This document shows positions 46,637 to 55,312 of a stretch of DNA of 64,000 bases, piece by piece. Each line of letters opens with the position of its first letter. Position 1 is the stretch's first letter. Both the position numbers and the translations under genes were made by a program. The notes under the pieces were generated by a model. The model saw nothing but the letters and a program-made list of their open reading frames with translations, was not told where the DNA came from and made no database searches. The DNA comes from Candidatus Anstonellales archaeon (GTDB taxonomy: Archaea > Micrarchaeota > Micrarchaeia > Anstonellales > CG1-02-47-40), in contig JAWCQO010000004.1 in assembly GCA_038869735.1 (NCBI GenBank), forward strand, positions 1 through 64,000. The letters are read 5' to 3'.

Positions 46637-47833
46637 ATGCGCAGGTACATGCTAATGATACCCAACATATACGAAGGTAACTATAAGCGACTTGTGATTT
46701 TCCCTCTGATTTTAATATTAACATCCATTTTTTTTATACCGCAAATAAAACAAGGTGTGGACTTTAAGGGCGGAGTCTTAATCACCCTCCATACTTCTGC
46801 TCCAGTAAATATAAGTATAGCTGAATCCACTCTCCAAAGCGAGCTTAAAACAGCGGTAAGCATCAAGCAGATAGAGACAGCTATAGGCAACTCGATTGAA
46901 ATAAGCTTCCCTCTTGATGAAAATATATCAAGAGCAGAAAAAATAAAGGAAGAATTCTTTTCACTTGTTGACGACGCTTCGCGGCTTGAAGCTGATGCAT
47001 CTGTTCTAGAGTCAGACCCAAACTCAACATCTACCGGAATTTCGCCCGATGCAAAAGAAAAGTATACAGAAGCTCGCGAAAGACTTAACTTGTATGCAGA
47101 TGAACTATTTCTGTTAGCAGGACTTAATAAACAAGCTGCCAAAGCCAATAGCACCAACGAGCTCCGCAGAATGGTTAGCGATGCGTATAACTCTATCAAT
47201 AGTGATTATCAAACAAAAATAAGAAGCACAATAGAAAAACACATCCCTTACTCGTCAATATCCTTTGAGCTAGTCTCCTCAACGCTTTCAGAGAGATTCC
47301 TCTCCTCAGCATTATGGGTTATTCTGGTCTCATCGGCGCTTTCAATAGCAGTTGTTTTTTTTGTTTTTCGCACATTTATACCTAGTATTGCCGTACTGAT
47401 TGGAGCGGCATCAGATATAATCATAGCATTGGGCGCAATGGGTCTTTTTGGAATACCACTTACTCTCGCTTCATTTGCAGCTCTACTTATGTTAATAGGT
47501 TTTTCCCTTGACACCGACATCCTTCTTACGATGCGCACCCTCAAGAGGTCGGAGGGAAGAGCCCGCGATAGAGCTTTTGAATCAATGAAAACGGGTTCAA
47601 CTATGAGTATGGCAGCAATTACTGCGTTTGCATCCCTTCTCATCCTCTCACTCGCAACAAACATATCTACATATTACGAAATATCCTCAGTTGCTCTTGC
47701 CGGTCTTTTTGGTGATTTGTTTGCTACATGGGGACTTAACGCCGTTATCATTCTTTGGTATGCGGAAAAGAAAGAAAAGGAAGCAGAGGCAATAAAAACC
47801 CACTTCGCTTCTCTTTATGAAAGGAAGGAATAA
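46637..47833 (+). CDS. secF: Protein-export membrane protein SecF
   Basis: This 398-residue protein has TM1, the P1-type region with V-D-F-K-G-G-V near residue 41, and a C-terminal five-helix block with the conserved S-L-D-T-D-I-L-L-T and G-S-T-M-S-M-A motifs (about residues 297-350). SecF with SecD uses proton motive force to help translocation after the Sec channel. The outside region between TM1 and TM2 is about 175 residues, including a helical insert near 110-185, and is longer than in most archaeal SecF proteins of about 290 residues. SecD follows 3 bp later, in the usual archaeal order secF-secD. Confidence 0.94.
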   Translation: MRRYMLMIPNIYEGNYKRLVIFPLILILTSIFFIPQIKQGVDFKGGVLITLHTSAPVNISIAESTLQSELKTAVSIKQIETAIGNSIEISFPLDENISRAEKIKEEFFSLVDDASRLEADASVLESDPNSTSTGISPDAKEKYTEARERLNLYADELFLLAGLNKQAAKANSTNELRRMVSDAYNSINSDYQTKIRSTIEKHIPYSSISFELVSSTLSERFLSSALWVILVSSALSIAVVFFVFRTFIPSIAVLIGAASDIIIALGAMGLFGIPLTLASFAALLMLIGFSLDTDILLTMRTLKRSEGRARDRAFESMKTGSTMSMAAITAFASLLILSLATNISTYYEISSVALAGLFGDLFATWGLNAVIILWYAEKKEKEAEAIKTHFASLYERKE

Positions 47834-47836
47834 CTA

Positions 47837-49429
47837 ATGAAAAATACTACCTTTTCGATATTGTCTGACAGGCGCATTTTGTTATTGGTGTTTCTTACCT
47901 TAGCTGCTCTTCTTTATTCGTTACTGAACGGGATAAAATTTGGAATAGATTTTTCAGGAGGAACACGCATACCTGTTGTTCTTGAAACGGGCGTCGATTC
48001 AGCAACGATGCTAGAAATGGTCGAATCCATAAAAACAAGAACAGCAACGCTCGGGTTGACCGAGGTAAAGGTAAGGGGAGTTGGCAACTCCCAGATTTAT
48101 GTAGAAGTTCCAAGTTCTGATCCTGCACTCGTTTCTCAGGTCCAACATATACTTTCTCAGCAGGGAGTTTACGAAGGAATAATCGACGGACGTGTAGCAA
48201 TTAAGGGAGATGATATATTTGCCGGAACCATAGTGCAGGTGTCTCCGCAGTTTCTTCAAGGAGGAGCTGATTGGGGCGTCTCATTTACAATAACTCAAAA
48301 GGGCGCATTGCGCTTTGCCCAAGTGGCAAAGGGAAAAGCAAACTATCCCCTCTTTATGTTTCTAGATAGACCAAAAGATTCCATTATTATAATGAAAAAG
48401 AAGTCATTTTTAGAACCAAGCTATACCTTATTCGGGGCATCCATAGTCGAAGATGACCTAATAAAGGCAGCTGAGTTTGCCTTGAACTTATCTGAAGAAG
48501 AAGGCGGCTCGATCCAGCTTTATTTTGAAGAAGATTTCAACAGCTATAACCAGACTTTATTTCCAAAGACCAACAAGACACGTGCTATTATTGAATCTAG
48601 CGTATCCAATGAAATAAAAGCAACTCTAACATCAAGAGGATTCCAGTTGGTTGAAAAGACAAGTCAAGAGATCGTACCAGAATTTGTAGTGCCAAACCAA
48701 CCGTTCTCAAACTTTCGAGCCGTTGTTTCAAAATGGTCAGCAGTAGGTCTTCTCTCAAGTCCCTATTTGGTACCTTCTGTCACAACCGGAGCGCCTAGCT
48801 ACTCCTATCAAATTACGGGACCTGGTGAAGGTACGGGTCAGCAGAGGGTTATTTCTGCAAGACAAAGGGCCAAAGAGATTGAATCAATATTGAAAGGAGG
48901 TGCATTTCCTGTTCAAATATCTCTTGGTTCCACCACTACGATACCTGCCCCTCTTGGAAGAGAGTTTCTTAAAATGAGCATAATCGGCGCTGCAATCGCG
49001 CTTGTGCTTATCTCATTACTCGTAGCATTAAGATATCGCAATCCCAGATTGGTCCTACCGGTTATCTTCATAAGCATTTCTGAAATGATAATTCTTGTCT
49101 CCTTTCTAGGAGCATTTTCAATAGACCTCGGTACAATGGCAGGTATAATCGCAGCAATTGGGGTTTCGGTTGATGCACAGGTTGTAGTTACCGACGAATT
49201 GCTAAAGCGTGGGTCTCAAACGACCCAAAAAAAACTCCAAAATGCATTTTCAATCATTTTGACAAATGCCACTGTGGCAGTTATCGCGATGGTTCCTCTT
49301 CTCTTTTCAGGAATGGTCGAGATAATCGGATTTGCTACAGCTCACGTTTCTGGATCCCTACTTGGTGTACTAATAAGCAGGCCGGCTTACAGCGCAATCG
49401 TTGAGAAGTTTATACATGTTGAAGAGTGA
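47837..49429 (+). CDS. secD: Protein-export membrane protein SecD
   Basis: This 530-residue partner of SecF has TM1, the family motif G-I-D-F-S-G-G-T-R near residue 37, a large outside P1 region, and a C-terminal helix block. The block carries L-R-Y-R-N, the D-L-G-T-M-A-G-I-I-A-A-I-G-V-S-V-D-A-Q motif and a final helix. SecD and SecF together act outside the membrane on emerging polypeptides. It is cotranscribed with secF. The length is normal for archaea. It serves the many exported proteins in this window. Confidence 0.95.
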   Translation: MKNTTFSILSDRRILLLVFLTLAALLYSLLNGIKFGIDFSGGTRIPVVLETGVDSATMLEMVESIKTRTATLGLTEVKVRGVGNSQIYVEVPSSDPALVSQVQHILSQQGVYEGIIDGRVAIKGDDIFAGTIVQVSPQFLQGGADWGVSFTITQKGALRFAQVAKGKANYPLFMFLDRPKDSIIIMKKKSFLEPSYTLFGASIVEDDLIKAAEFALNLSEEEGGSIQLYFEEDFNSYNQTLFPKTNKTRAIIESSVSNEIKATLTSRGFQLVEKTSQEIVPEFVVPNQPFSNFRAVVSKWSAVGLLSSPYLVPSVTTGAPSYSYQITGPGEGTGQQRVISARQRAKEIESILKGGAFPVQISLGSTTTIPAPLGREFLKMSIIGAAIALVLISLLVALRYRNPRLVLPVIFISISEMIILVSFLGAFSIDLGTMAGIIAAIGVSVDAQVVVTDELLKRGSQTTQKKLQNAFSIILTNATVAVIAMVPLLFSGMVEIIGFATAHVSGSLLGVLISRPAYSAIVEKFIHVEE

Positions 49430-49465
49430 GGTTATCTAGCGGTTTTTCTTTCAAAAAGGTTCGGT

Positions 49466-49987
49466 TCATTCCAAAAAAGTAAAGACTTCGTCTAATACCT
49501 TTTTTGGCGGAACTTCCGGTTTTTCCGCAGGGTAGCCCACTGGCACAATAGTTATTGGACGAAGATGAGGAGGAATACTCAAAACCTCACGAACCTCTTC
49601 CTCATCAAATGCTCCAACCCAAACGGTCCCAAGACCAAGAGAGTAAGCTCTTATATGAAGATTCTCCACAGATGCTGCAACATCCATTATAGAATATAGT
49701 TCTACTCCTCTTTTTCCGTATTTTTTCTCTATCCGCCTGTCAGCGCATGCAACGACGATAAGAGGGGCAGATGATATAAACTCCTCCTGCATTTCCCCAC
49801 AGCATAAAGCAATTTTTTTTCTTAGGGCTTCATTCGTGACAAAATAAAAATTCCGGCTTTCCAGATTACCGCTTGAAGGTGCAAATCTCATTGCATCTAC
49901 AAGTTCATCTATTATCTTCCTATCTATTTTTTTATTCAAATATGCTCTTATGGACCGCCTTCCCAAAATTGCTTCTTTTACATCCAT
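49466..49987 (-). CDS. Nitroreductase-family flavoprotein
   Basis: From ATG 49987 this is a 173-residue FMN protein. It has the family start M-D-V-K-E-A-I-L-G-R-R-S-I-R, then A-P-S-S-G-N, F-Y-F-V-T-N, and G-L-G-T-V-W-V-G-A-F near residue 128. A P-V-G-Y-P-A strand near the end is also typical. Such proteins reduce nitro compounds, quinones or flavins with NAD(P)H, but the substrate cannot be predicted. A frame extended upstream to 50059 has a hydrophobic run unlike the family; the ATG with GGGAAAGGG upstream is preferred. Confidence 0.88.
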   Translation of the reverse strand: MDVKEAILGRRSIRAYLNKKIDRKIIDELVDAMRFAPSSGNLESRNFYFVTNEALRKKIALCCGEMQEEFISSAPLIVVACADRRIEKKYGKRGVELYSIMDVAASVENLHIRAYSLGLGTVWVGAFDEEEVREVLSIPPHLRPITIVPVGYPAEKPEVPPKKVLDEVFTFLE

Positions 49988-50124
49988 ATCCCTTTCCCTC
50001 TCGGAGTCATCTCTGTTTAAGATTAGCATATTTAAAGCTAAGTAAAAATAAAAAATCATAACAGAAAAAAGAACTTTTCATAACGCTTTAAAATAAATTC
50101 TCAACATAATCCACCCTATAGCTT

Positions 50125-50196
50125 GCCCCGGTAGCTCAGTGGTAGAGCGGCTGGCTGTTAACCAGTAGGCCGCAAGTTCGAGTCTTGCCCGGGGCG
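50125..50196 (+). tRNA. tRNA-Asn (anticodon GTT)
   Basis: The 72-nt sequence folds as a standard tRNA: acceptor GCCCCGG/CCGGGGC, D arm GCTC AGTGGTA GAGC, anticodon stem GCTGG/CCAGT with loop CTGTTAA (anticodon GTT), and T arm GCAAG TTCGAGT CTTGC. The discriminator is G as expected for asparagine, there is no intron, and CCA is not encoded. AT-rich TTTAAAATAAATTC lies about 35 nt upstream. Confidence 0.97.
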
Positions 50197-50493
50197 CTTG
50201 CAATCTGAAATTTTATCATCATCAGCAGCTTCTGGTAGCTGGCTTGTAACATCCTATAATCAGGCATTCAAAATGAATATCAAATAACAATCAAGATACA
50301 GATAGATAGTTAAATCATTACTGAAAGTTTCCTACAAAAAGAGCGGTTAGGTTGAAAGCAAATCGCAAAAGGTGATTACAACCCTATGATGAGAGTCCCA
50401 TGAGAATCGAATATAATCTATTCATTTTTTTAGATTCAAAAGAGGCCCAACGCTCGCTCTTCTTAAGCTCCTTATATAGGCCGTATACACCAT

Positions 50494-51150
50494 TCATTTC
50501 TTACCTATAACATTTCCACCAACTTTGTTGTTTTTTTTCTTGTCTAGAGAAGGAGGCTTTCCTTTTGAAGCTAATCTGATGGAAATGGCCAATCCAAGCG
50601 ACAATACGGCTATGAATAACAACGCCAAGCTCAATACAATCAAAAATAAAAGAACCTCATAAAGAAAACCAAACGATTCTATCTCATTCAAAACAACCAA
50701 TATAAGATCAGATAATAAACCAAAATGATTTGCTTGTTCACCTTTATTTTCGCATTCTGGTTGATAGTACAGTCCAATTCCGATTATAATAATTGTTGAT
50801 GTAGCAATACTTGTTGTTATCCCTAAAATTATATAATATCGCAGAGTCTCAAGATAATGATATTCCTCCTCACCTAATGGTTCGCTTTCGGTATCGAGTA
50901 TCTTCAGGCTTGCCTCCACAAGCAGACAGGAGACGAGTATTACCAAACCTGTGCATATAATTAGAATAGAAAAAAAGATATACCGATTATACTGATCTGT
51001 ACCAAATACACCAAACATGTTAGTATATAAGAATAACTCTAATATTACAACAATCAATAGTGTAAGATATATTAGTTTATCTCTTTTTTTTATGTTTCCT
51101 ATAAAAGAATCAAAGCATTTAAAAATTGAATTTAATCTCTGAGATTCCAT
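50494..51150 (-). CDS. Polytopic membrane protein of unknown function
   Basis: This protein (218 residues from ATG 51150; GTG 51186 would add twelve) has five or so membrane helices, a cytoplasmic acidic loop with E-E-E-Y-H-Y-L-E near residue 85, and a short outside loop. The C-terminus is strongly basic (K-K-K-N-N-K-V). No family is recognised. The TATA-like AATATTTAAAAGG near 51206-51218 supports either start. It stands between tRNA-Asn and a gene-poor stretch, so no context helps with function. Confidence 0.6.
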   Translation of the reverse strand: MESQRLNSIFKCFDSFIGNIKKRDKLIYLTLLIVVILELFLYTNMFGVFGTDQYNRYIFFSILIICTGLVILVSCLLVEASLKILDTESEPLGEEEYHYLETLRYYIILGITTSIATSTIIIIGIGLYYQPECENKGEQANHFGLLSDLILVVLNEIESFGFLYEVLLFLIVLSLALLFIAVLSLGLAISIRLASKGKPPSLDKKKNNKVGGNVIGKK

Positions 51151-51708
51151 AGTTATTCTCTTTATACCGCATATATCTAAAATCACTTTGGGGATATAGT
51201 ACCTTTTAAATATTACCTCTAATCGAACTTTAAGTAAACATTTGAAATTTTGAACAGAACATCAACTCTTTTTAACCATCGGTTTGTCACCATTTAACAA
51301 TTATAACTTCGTTTGTGCACAGCTTTAAAAATCATAAGAATTATTTTTTCTGTGTCGCTAATTTTCCAGCCAACTTCTAATCTTTCTAGTCTATGGTGCT
51401 TTTTCTCAATAACCTTAATTTATTTCCTAATAGCGCTTCTAATAGGATCTCTAACAGAGGGACTTCAAACAGAGAATATTATGCTTCGCTGTGAGTTTCA
51501 TCTCTAATGTATATGAATCAAAAACGCTTGCATAGAAGCTGACTCTACCAAACTAAGAAAGCCCCACCCAAAAAGTCAAATTGCCGCTTCTCTAGGATAT
51601 CGACAATATTCACTTTAACTATATTACTTCACAACTAACTAAAGAAAACGAAATTTCAGTGCCAAAACCCTTTCAGCCAGCCTTCCGTCCATCCTTATCA
51701 TTTAGAAC
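51151..51708. other. Gene-poor stretch, nothing firm
   Basis: About 560 bp between two minus-strand genes. It holds the promoter region of the membrane protein near 51206-51218 and a 64-codon plus-strand frame from GTG 51313 with hydrophobic stretches but no supporting signals. No RNA gene or repeat is evident. Confidence 0.4.
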
Positions 51709-52692
51709 TTATTTCCGCTTAAGCTCTTCCTTGACGGTTCTGACGATGTTTTCAAAGCAGAGTCCAAAGTGTTTTAACAGCTCCAGTCCTCTTCCTGTCT
51801 CTCCAAATTCCATCCTCATCCCTATTCTTTTAACTCTTACAGGCTGAATTTCAGAGGCCACTTCGCATATGGCGCTTCCAAGTCCTCCCTTTATTTGGTG
51901 TTCTTCAACAGTAACAAATAGAGAACATTTTTTTGCATATTTTTCTATGCAGCTTTGGTCGATTTCAACCAAATCATATACATTGAGAACAGCTGCGCTT
52001 ATACCTTCTCTCTCAAGAATATCTGCGGCTAGTAGACTTTCATGTACCATTGAACCGCACGCAAAAATAGTAACATCATCCCCATCCTTGTAAACCGAAA
52101 TCTTTCCAGGTTCAAATGGGGTTTTTTCTGTTGTAAAAACAGGCATTTTCTCCCGCCCGCATCTTATATATACAGGACCTTCAATTTTTGCGGCTTCAAA
52201 GACAGCTTTTTTAGTTTGCTCGTAATCACAAGGGACAAATATCCTCATTTTTGGCAGGCTCCGCATAATGGCAATGTCCTCTAGCGCTTGGTGAGTCGCA
52301 CCATCCTCCCCAACCGTTACTCCCGTATGTGATGAGACTATTTTTACGTTTGCCTCACCATAACAGATAGCAGTTCTAATCTGCTCCCAATTTCTTCCAG
52401 GGGAGAATATGCCAAAAGAAGTCATAAACGGTATTTTTCCCTCATATGCAAGTCCGCTAGAGACACATGCCATATTTTGTTCCGCAACTCCACACTGAAA
52501 AAATCTTTCAGGATACTTTTTTGCAAAATAGTGGGCCCTCACAGATTCTGCCAAATCAGCAGTAAGCACAACAACATTCTTATTTATATTACCAAGTTCA
52601 AGGAGAGCCTTCCCAAAACCCTCACGTGTTGATTCGTGGATTAAGTCGGGTGAAAGCGGATCGAGGAGGTGCATTCCTTGGTTTAACTCCAT
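51709..52692 (-). CDS. tktB: Transketolase, C-terminal subunit
   Basis: From ATG 52692 this is a 327-residue protein holding the pyrimidine-binding and C-terminal domains of transketolase. Visible are V-V-V-L-T-A-D-L-A-E-S, then R-F-F-Q-C-G-V-A-E-Q-N-M with the catalytic Glu of the cofactor activation pair, D-G-A-T-H-Q-A-L-E-D, and P-V-Y-I-R-C-G-R. It works with the N-terminal subunit encoded directly upstream (7-bp gap). A longer frame overlaps that gene and is rejected. The split gene pair is common in archaea and many bacteria. Confidence 0.93.
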   Translation of the reverse strand: MELNQGMHLLDPLSPDLIHESTREGFGKALLELGNINKNVVVLTADLAESVRAHYFAKKYPERFFQCGVAEQNMACVSSGLAYEGKIPFMTSFGIFSPGRNWEQIRTAICYGEANVKIVSSHTGVTVGEDGATHQALEDIAIMRSLPKMRIFVPCDYEQTKKAVFEAAKIEGPVYIRCGREKMPVFTTEKTPFEPGKISVYKDGDDVTIFACGSMVHESLLAADILEREGISAAVLNVYDLVEIDQSCIEKYAKKCSLFVTVEEHQIKGGLGSAICEVASEIQPVRVKRIGMRMEFGETGRGLELLKHFGLCFENIVRTVKEELKRK

Positions 52693-52699
52693 CTCTAAT

Positions 52700-53557
52700 C
52701 TACTCCATCTCAATTCTTCTTCTTTCCGCTTCCAGTTCTGCGATGGCTCTTTTTGTCTCGTCCTCCTTTGGCGGAGTGCCGTGCCATCTATGATTTCTCT
52801 CCATAAAGGATACCCCCTTTCCTGGAACCGTTCTTGCAATTATCATCGTGGGTTTTCCTCCCGTCTTTTTTGCGTTGGCAAGAGCATCCTTTATCTCTAC
52901 AATGTTGTTCCCATCAATCGAAATTACGTTCCAATTGAATGCTCTATACTTCTCTTCAATTGGCTCAAGAGGCATTATCTCTTCAGTGTTGCCATCTATT
53001 TGTATGTAGTTTCTATCCATTATAACCGTTAGGTTATCTAGTCCATATTTTGCTGCAAACAGCACAGCCTCCCATGTGCTTCCTTCCTGATGTTCACCAT
53101 CAGATGTTATGCAATAAACTCTCGCATTCCTCCCATCCAGCCTCATCGCAAGTGCAATTCCACATGAGACCCCAAGTCCCTCTCCCAAAGGGCCTGAGGA
53201 GTTCTCTATGAATGCAAGATACTTTCTTGAAGGGTGGCCTTGTAGTGGCGAGCCAAGTTGCCTAAACCTATCAAGTTCATTTATAGGAAAATATCCTGCA
53301 TGTGCCATTGCAGAATAGTAAGCCGCGCAGACATGACCATTCGACAATACAAATCTATCCCTCTCCTCCCACCGAGGGTTTTTGACGTCGAAATTCATTT
53401 CTGAAAAGAATAGGACAGAAAATATTTCTGCAAGCCCCAACGCTCCAGCTACATGTCCAGATTTAGCCATCCCTACCATCTTGACTACATCTTGTCTTAT
53501 TGTATTGGCAATCAGTTTAAGCTCTTTGTCAGAATCAACCCGTTGCCTCCTAACCAT
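52700..53557 (-). CDS. tktA: Transketolase, N-terminal subunit
   Basis: This 285-residue protein binds the thiamine diphosphate: the motif S-D-G-E-H-Q-E-G-S-T-W-E-A is the cofactor/Mg site, and D-R-N-Y-I-Q-I-D-G is the usual next segment. An early S-G-H-V-A-G-A-L-G marks the family. With the C-terminal subunit it transfers two-carbon units between sugars in the non-oxidative pentose phosphate pathway. The three genes rpe-tktN-tktC run in one direction with gaps of 28 and 7 bp. Reach of this pathway to RuBisCO products is inferred. Confidence 0.93.
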   Translation of the reverse strand: MVRRQRVDSDKELKLIANTIRQDVVKMVGMAKSGHVAGALGLAEIFSVLFFSEMNFDVKNPRWEERDRFVLSNGHVCAAYYSAMAHAGYFPINELDRFRQLGSPLQGHPSRKYLAFIENSSGPLGEGLGVSCGIALAMRLDGRNARVYCITSDGEHQEGSTWEAVLFAAKYGLDNLTVIMDRNYIQIDGNTEEIMPLEPIEEKYRAFNWNVISIDGNNIVEIKDALANAKKTGGKPTMIIARTVPGKGVSFMERNHRWHGTPPKEDETKRAIAELEAERRRIEME

Positions 53558-53585
53558 GCCCCTCTCCTCGTCTCGTTATAGATTC

Positions 53586-54218
53586 TTATAAATGGCTTAA
53601 ACTTTCAATTGCCTTTCTAATATTTTGACTTTCAAAGATTGCACTTGCAACGGCAAGTGCATTTGCACCTGCTCTTATTGCGCCCGGAGCAGTCTTTTCA
53701 TTTACACCGCCATCCACTTCAATTCTTATACCTGGATTCCACCATCTTATTTTTCTGATTTTGGCTTCGACTGCCTTTATGTATTTTTGCCCCGAAAAGC
53801 CTGGGTAAACTGTCATCACAAGGACAGTATCAATTACGCTGTAGTCTACCAAATCCTTGATTCTCTCTGCTGGAGTATCTGGGGAGATGGCAATCCCAAC
53901 CCCCGAGCCCATTGCTCTTATTTTATGTGCCAACTTGCCTGACTGTTCTCCGCAGGATTCGTAATGAAATATGTAAGTTGCGTGCTTTTTTCCTATTCTT
54001 TTTATGTAACCCTCAGGATCCTTTACCATCAAGTGGTATTCTACCTCGGAGCCGGGAGGTGTTGGAGGCAATTCTTCCGGCTGAAGTGTTTTATTTGGCA
54101 CGAATTCTCCGTCCATCAAATCAACTTGAACACGATTTACAAGCCCAGCAACTTCTCTTGCCTTTCTTTCGAAATCTTCTTGTGTTTTGGAAAGAATAGC
54201 AGGAACTATTTCAACCAT
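53586..54218 (-). CDS. rpe: Ribulose-phosphate 3-epimerase
   Basis: This 210-residue TIM barrel has the motifs I-V-P-A-I-L-S, V-Q-V-D-L-M-D-G-E-F-V-P-N (metal-binding His of the family replaced or shifted here), Y-H-L-M-V with His, M-T-V-Y-P-G-F-S-G-Q-K-Y, and E-V-D-G-G-V-N-E-K-T. It interconverts ribulose-5-phosphate and xylulose-5-phosphate, feeding transketolase downstream. It starts at ATG 54218 after GGGGAGGG, with TATA-like TTTAAATATTAAA near 54245-54257. It is the first gene of the three-gene operon. Confidence 0.88.
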   Translation of the reverse strand: MVEIVPAILSKTQEDFERKAREVAGLVNRVQVDLMDGEFVPNKTLQPEELPPTPPGSEVEYHLMVKDPEGYIKRIGKKHATYIFHYESCGEQSGKLAHKIRAMGSGVGIAISPDTPAERIKDLVDYSVIDTVLVMTVYPGFSGQKYIKAVEAKIRKIRWWNPGIRIEVDGGVNEKTAPGAIRAGANALAVASAIFESQNIRKAIESLSHL

Positions 54219-54344
54219 AATCCCTCCCCTAATTCTTGATACATTTAATATTTAAAACATCCGCATTCGACTTAAAAATCTACTCGTTATTGCGACAGAG
54301 AGAAGCATCAAAACAATTATAAAGAAAACTAACAAAATTCATAT

Positions 54345-54896
54345 GTGCCCATTTATACTAAGGGAGGCGATGGGGGTAAAACGCGCCTATTATCCGGCGA
54401 GCTAGTTCAAAAGTTTAACCCCAGAATAGAAGCCTATGGCTCTGTAGATGAGCTAAGCTCATTCATAGGTGTTGCAAGAAGCATAAATAAGGATAAGTAC
54501 CTTGACGCTCTTCTCAAAAGGATTCAATCAGACCTCTTTATTGTTTGTTCAGAGCTTGCAAGTACAAAGGAGATTTTAAGTAAAGAGCCAAACAAACGTA
54601 TTAAAATCGAGGCTTCTCACATACACGAAATTGAGAAGGAAATAGATAAATTAGAAGCAGAGCTTCCGCGGATTTCAAGTTTTTTGTATCCCAGCGGAAC
54701 AACTTTGGCAGCCATTTTTCACGTTTCTAGATCGGTTTGCCGAAGGTCAGAAAGAAGTGTTTGTAATCTAATGGAAAAGGAACCTCTAAACATGAACGTC
54801 CAAATATACTTAAACCGCTTATCCGACCTTCTTTTCTTGCTTGCAAGAAAATCAAACAAAGATAGAGGAGAAGATGAGGAACTATGGAAGATATAG
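54345..54896 (+). CDS. Cob(I)alamin adenosyltransferase, PduO/MMAB type
   Basis: This 183-residue enzyme adds adenosyl from ATP to cobalamin. It has the ATP loop I-Y-T-K-G-G-D-G-G-K-T near its start, E-A-Y-G-S-V-D-E-L-S-S-F, S-V-C-R-R-S-E-R in a later helix and N-R-L-S-D-L-L-F-L-L-A-R. These are the residues used by the family for ATP and Co binding. The start is GTG 54345; the TATA-like ATTATAAAG lies about 25 nt before. Its presence implies an adenosylcobalamin enzyme, such as class II ribonucleotide reductase, elsewhere in the genome. Confidence 0.93.
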   Translation: MPIYTKGGDGGKTRLLSGELVQKFNPRIEAYGSVDELSSFIGVARSINKDKYLDALLKRIQSDLFIVCSELASTKEILSKEPNKRIKIEASHIHEIEKEIDKLEAELPRISSFLYPSGTTLAAIFHVSRSVCRRSERSVCNLMEKEPLNMNVQIYLNRLSDLLFLLARKSNKDRGEDEELWKI

Positions 54897-54943
54897 GTTC
54901 CAATAATATAAGTTTCAATAAGCCGTTAAACGGTTAACTGCTG

Positions 54944-55312
54944 TTGGTGTTGTTCGTGATTATAAAAAGTCAACTAAAAGAAAACGTTCAAAACTCTTAT
55001 GACCTTGACCCCCGCGCCTCGCAAGAAGCTCTCCAGTCGCTGTATAGGTGTTATCCCAATTTAAATCGCATCTTTATCCGTTCAGTCTTTCATAAACATC
55101 TGCTTAATCTTGATAAGAGCTCGCGGATAAAGAAGTACCTTCATATTTTTGCAAAAAAATTAGCTGACGAGGAGATCAAAGTCAAATCTGAAAATGAAAA
55201 AAATGATTATGGTAATTCAACAAATGATAACTCAGCAAATGAGGATAAAAAGGAGGAGGTATCCAAAATTAATCCAGCTTATACTGCCTCATCAAAACTC
55301 CTGCCTGTTTGA
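54944..55312 (+). CDS. Short uncharacterised protein
   Basis: This 122-residue protein has a helical N-terminal part (about 1-85) with mixed charges and a low-complexity Asn/Asp/Lys/Glu-rich tail. I do not recognise it. GTG 54944 or GTG 54956 may be the start. A short palindrome, CCGTTAAACGG, lies just upstream at 54923-54933. The 3' end overlaps the convergent deaminase by 44 bp, which lowers confidence. Confidence 0.5.
   Translation: MVLFVIIKSQLKENVQNSYDLDPRASQEALQSLYRCYPNLNRIFIRSVFHKHLLNLDKSSRIKKYLHIFAKKLADEEIKVKSENEKNDYGNSTNDNSANEDKKEEVSKINPAYTASSKLLPV

Noticed and set aside
46681-47199. 172-codon minus-strand frame inside secF
   Set aside because: It is antisense to a conserved gene and has no signature.
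50380-50420. Possible C/D box RNA (ATGATGA-like C box)
   Set aside because: No D box (CTGA) at a suitable distance and no closing stem.
51313-51507. 64-codon hydrophobic frame from GTG
   Set aside because: No promoter, ribosome site or similarity; AT-rich DNA often yields hydrophobic frames.
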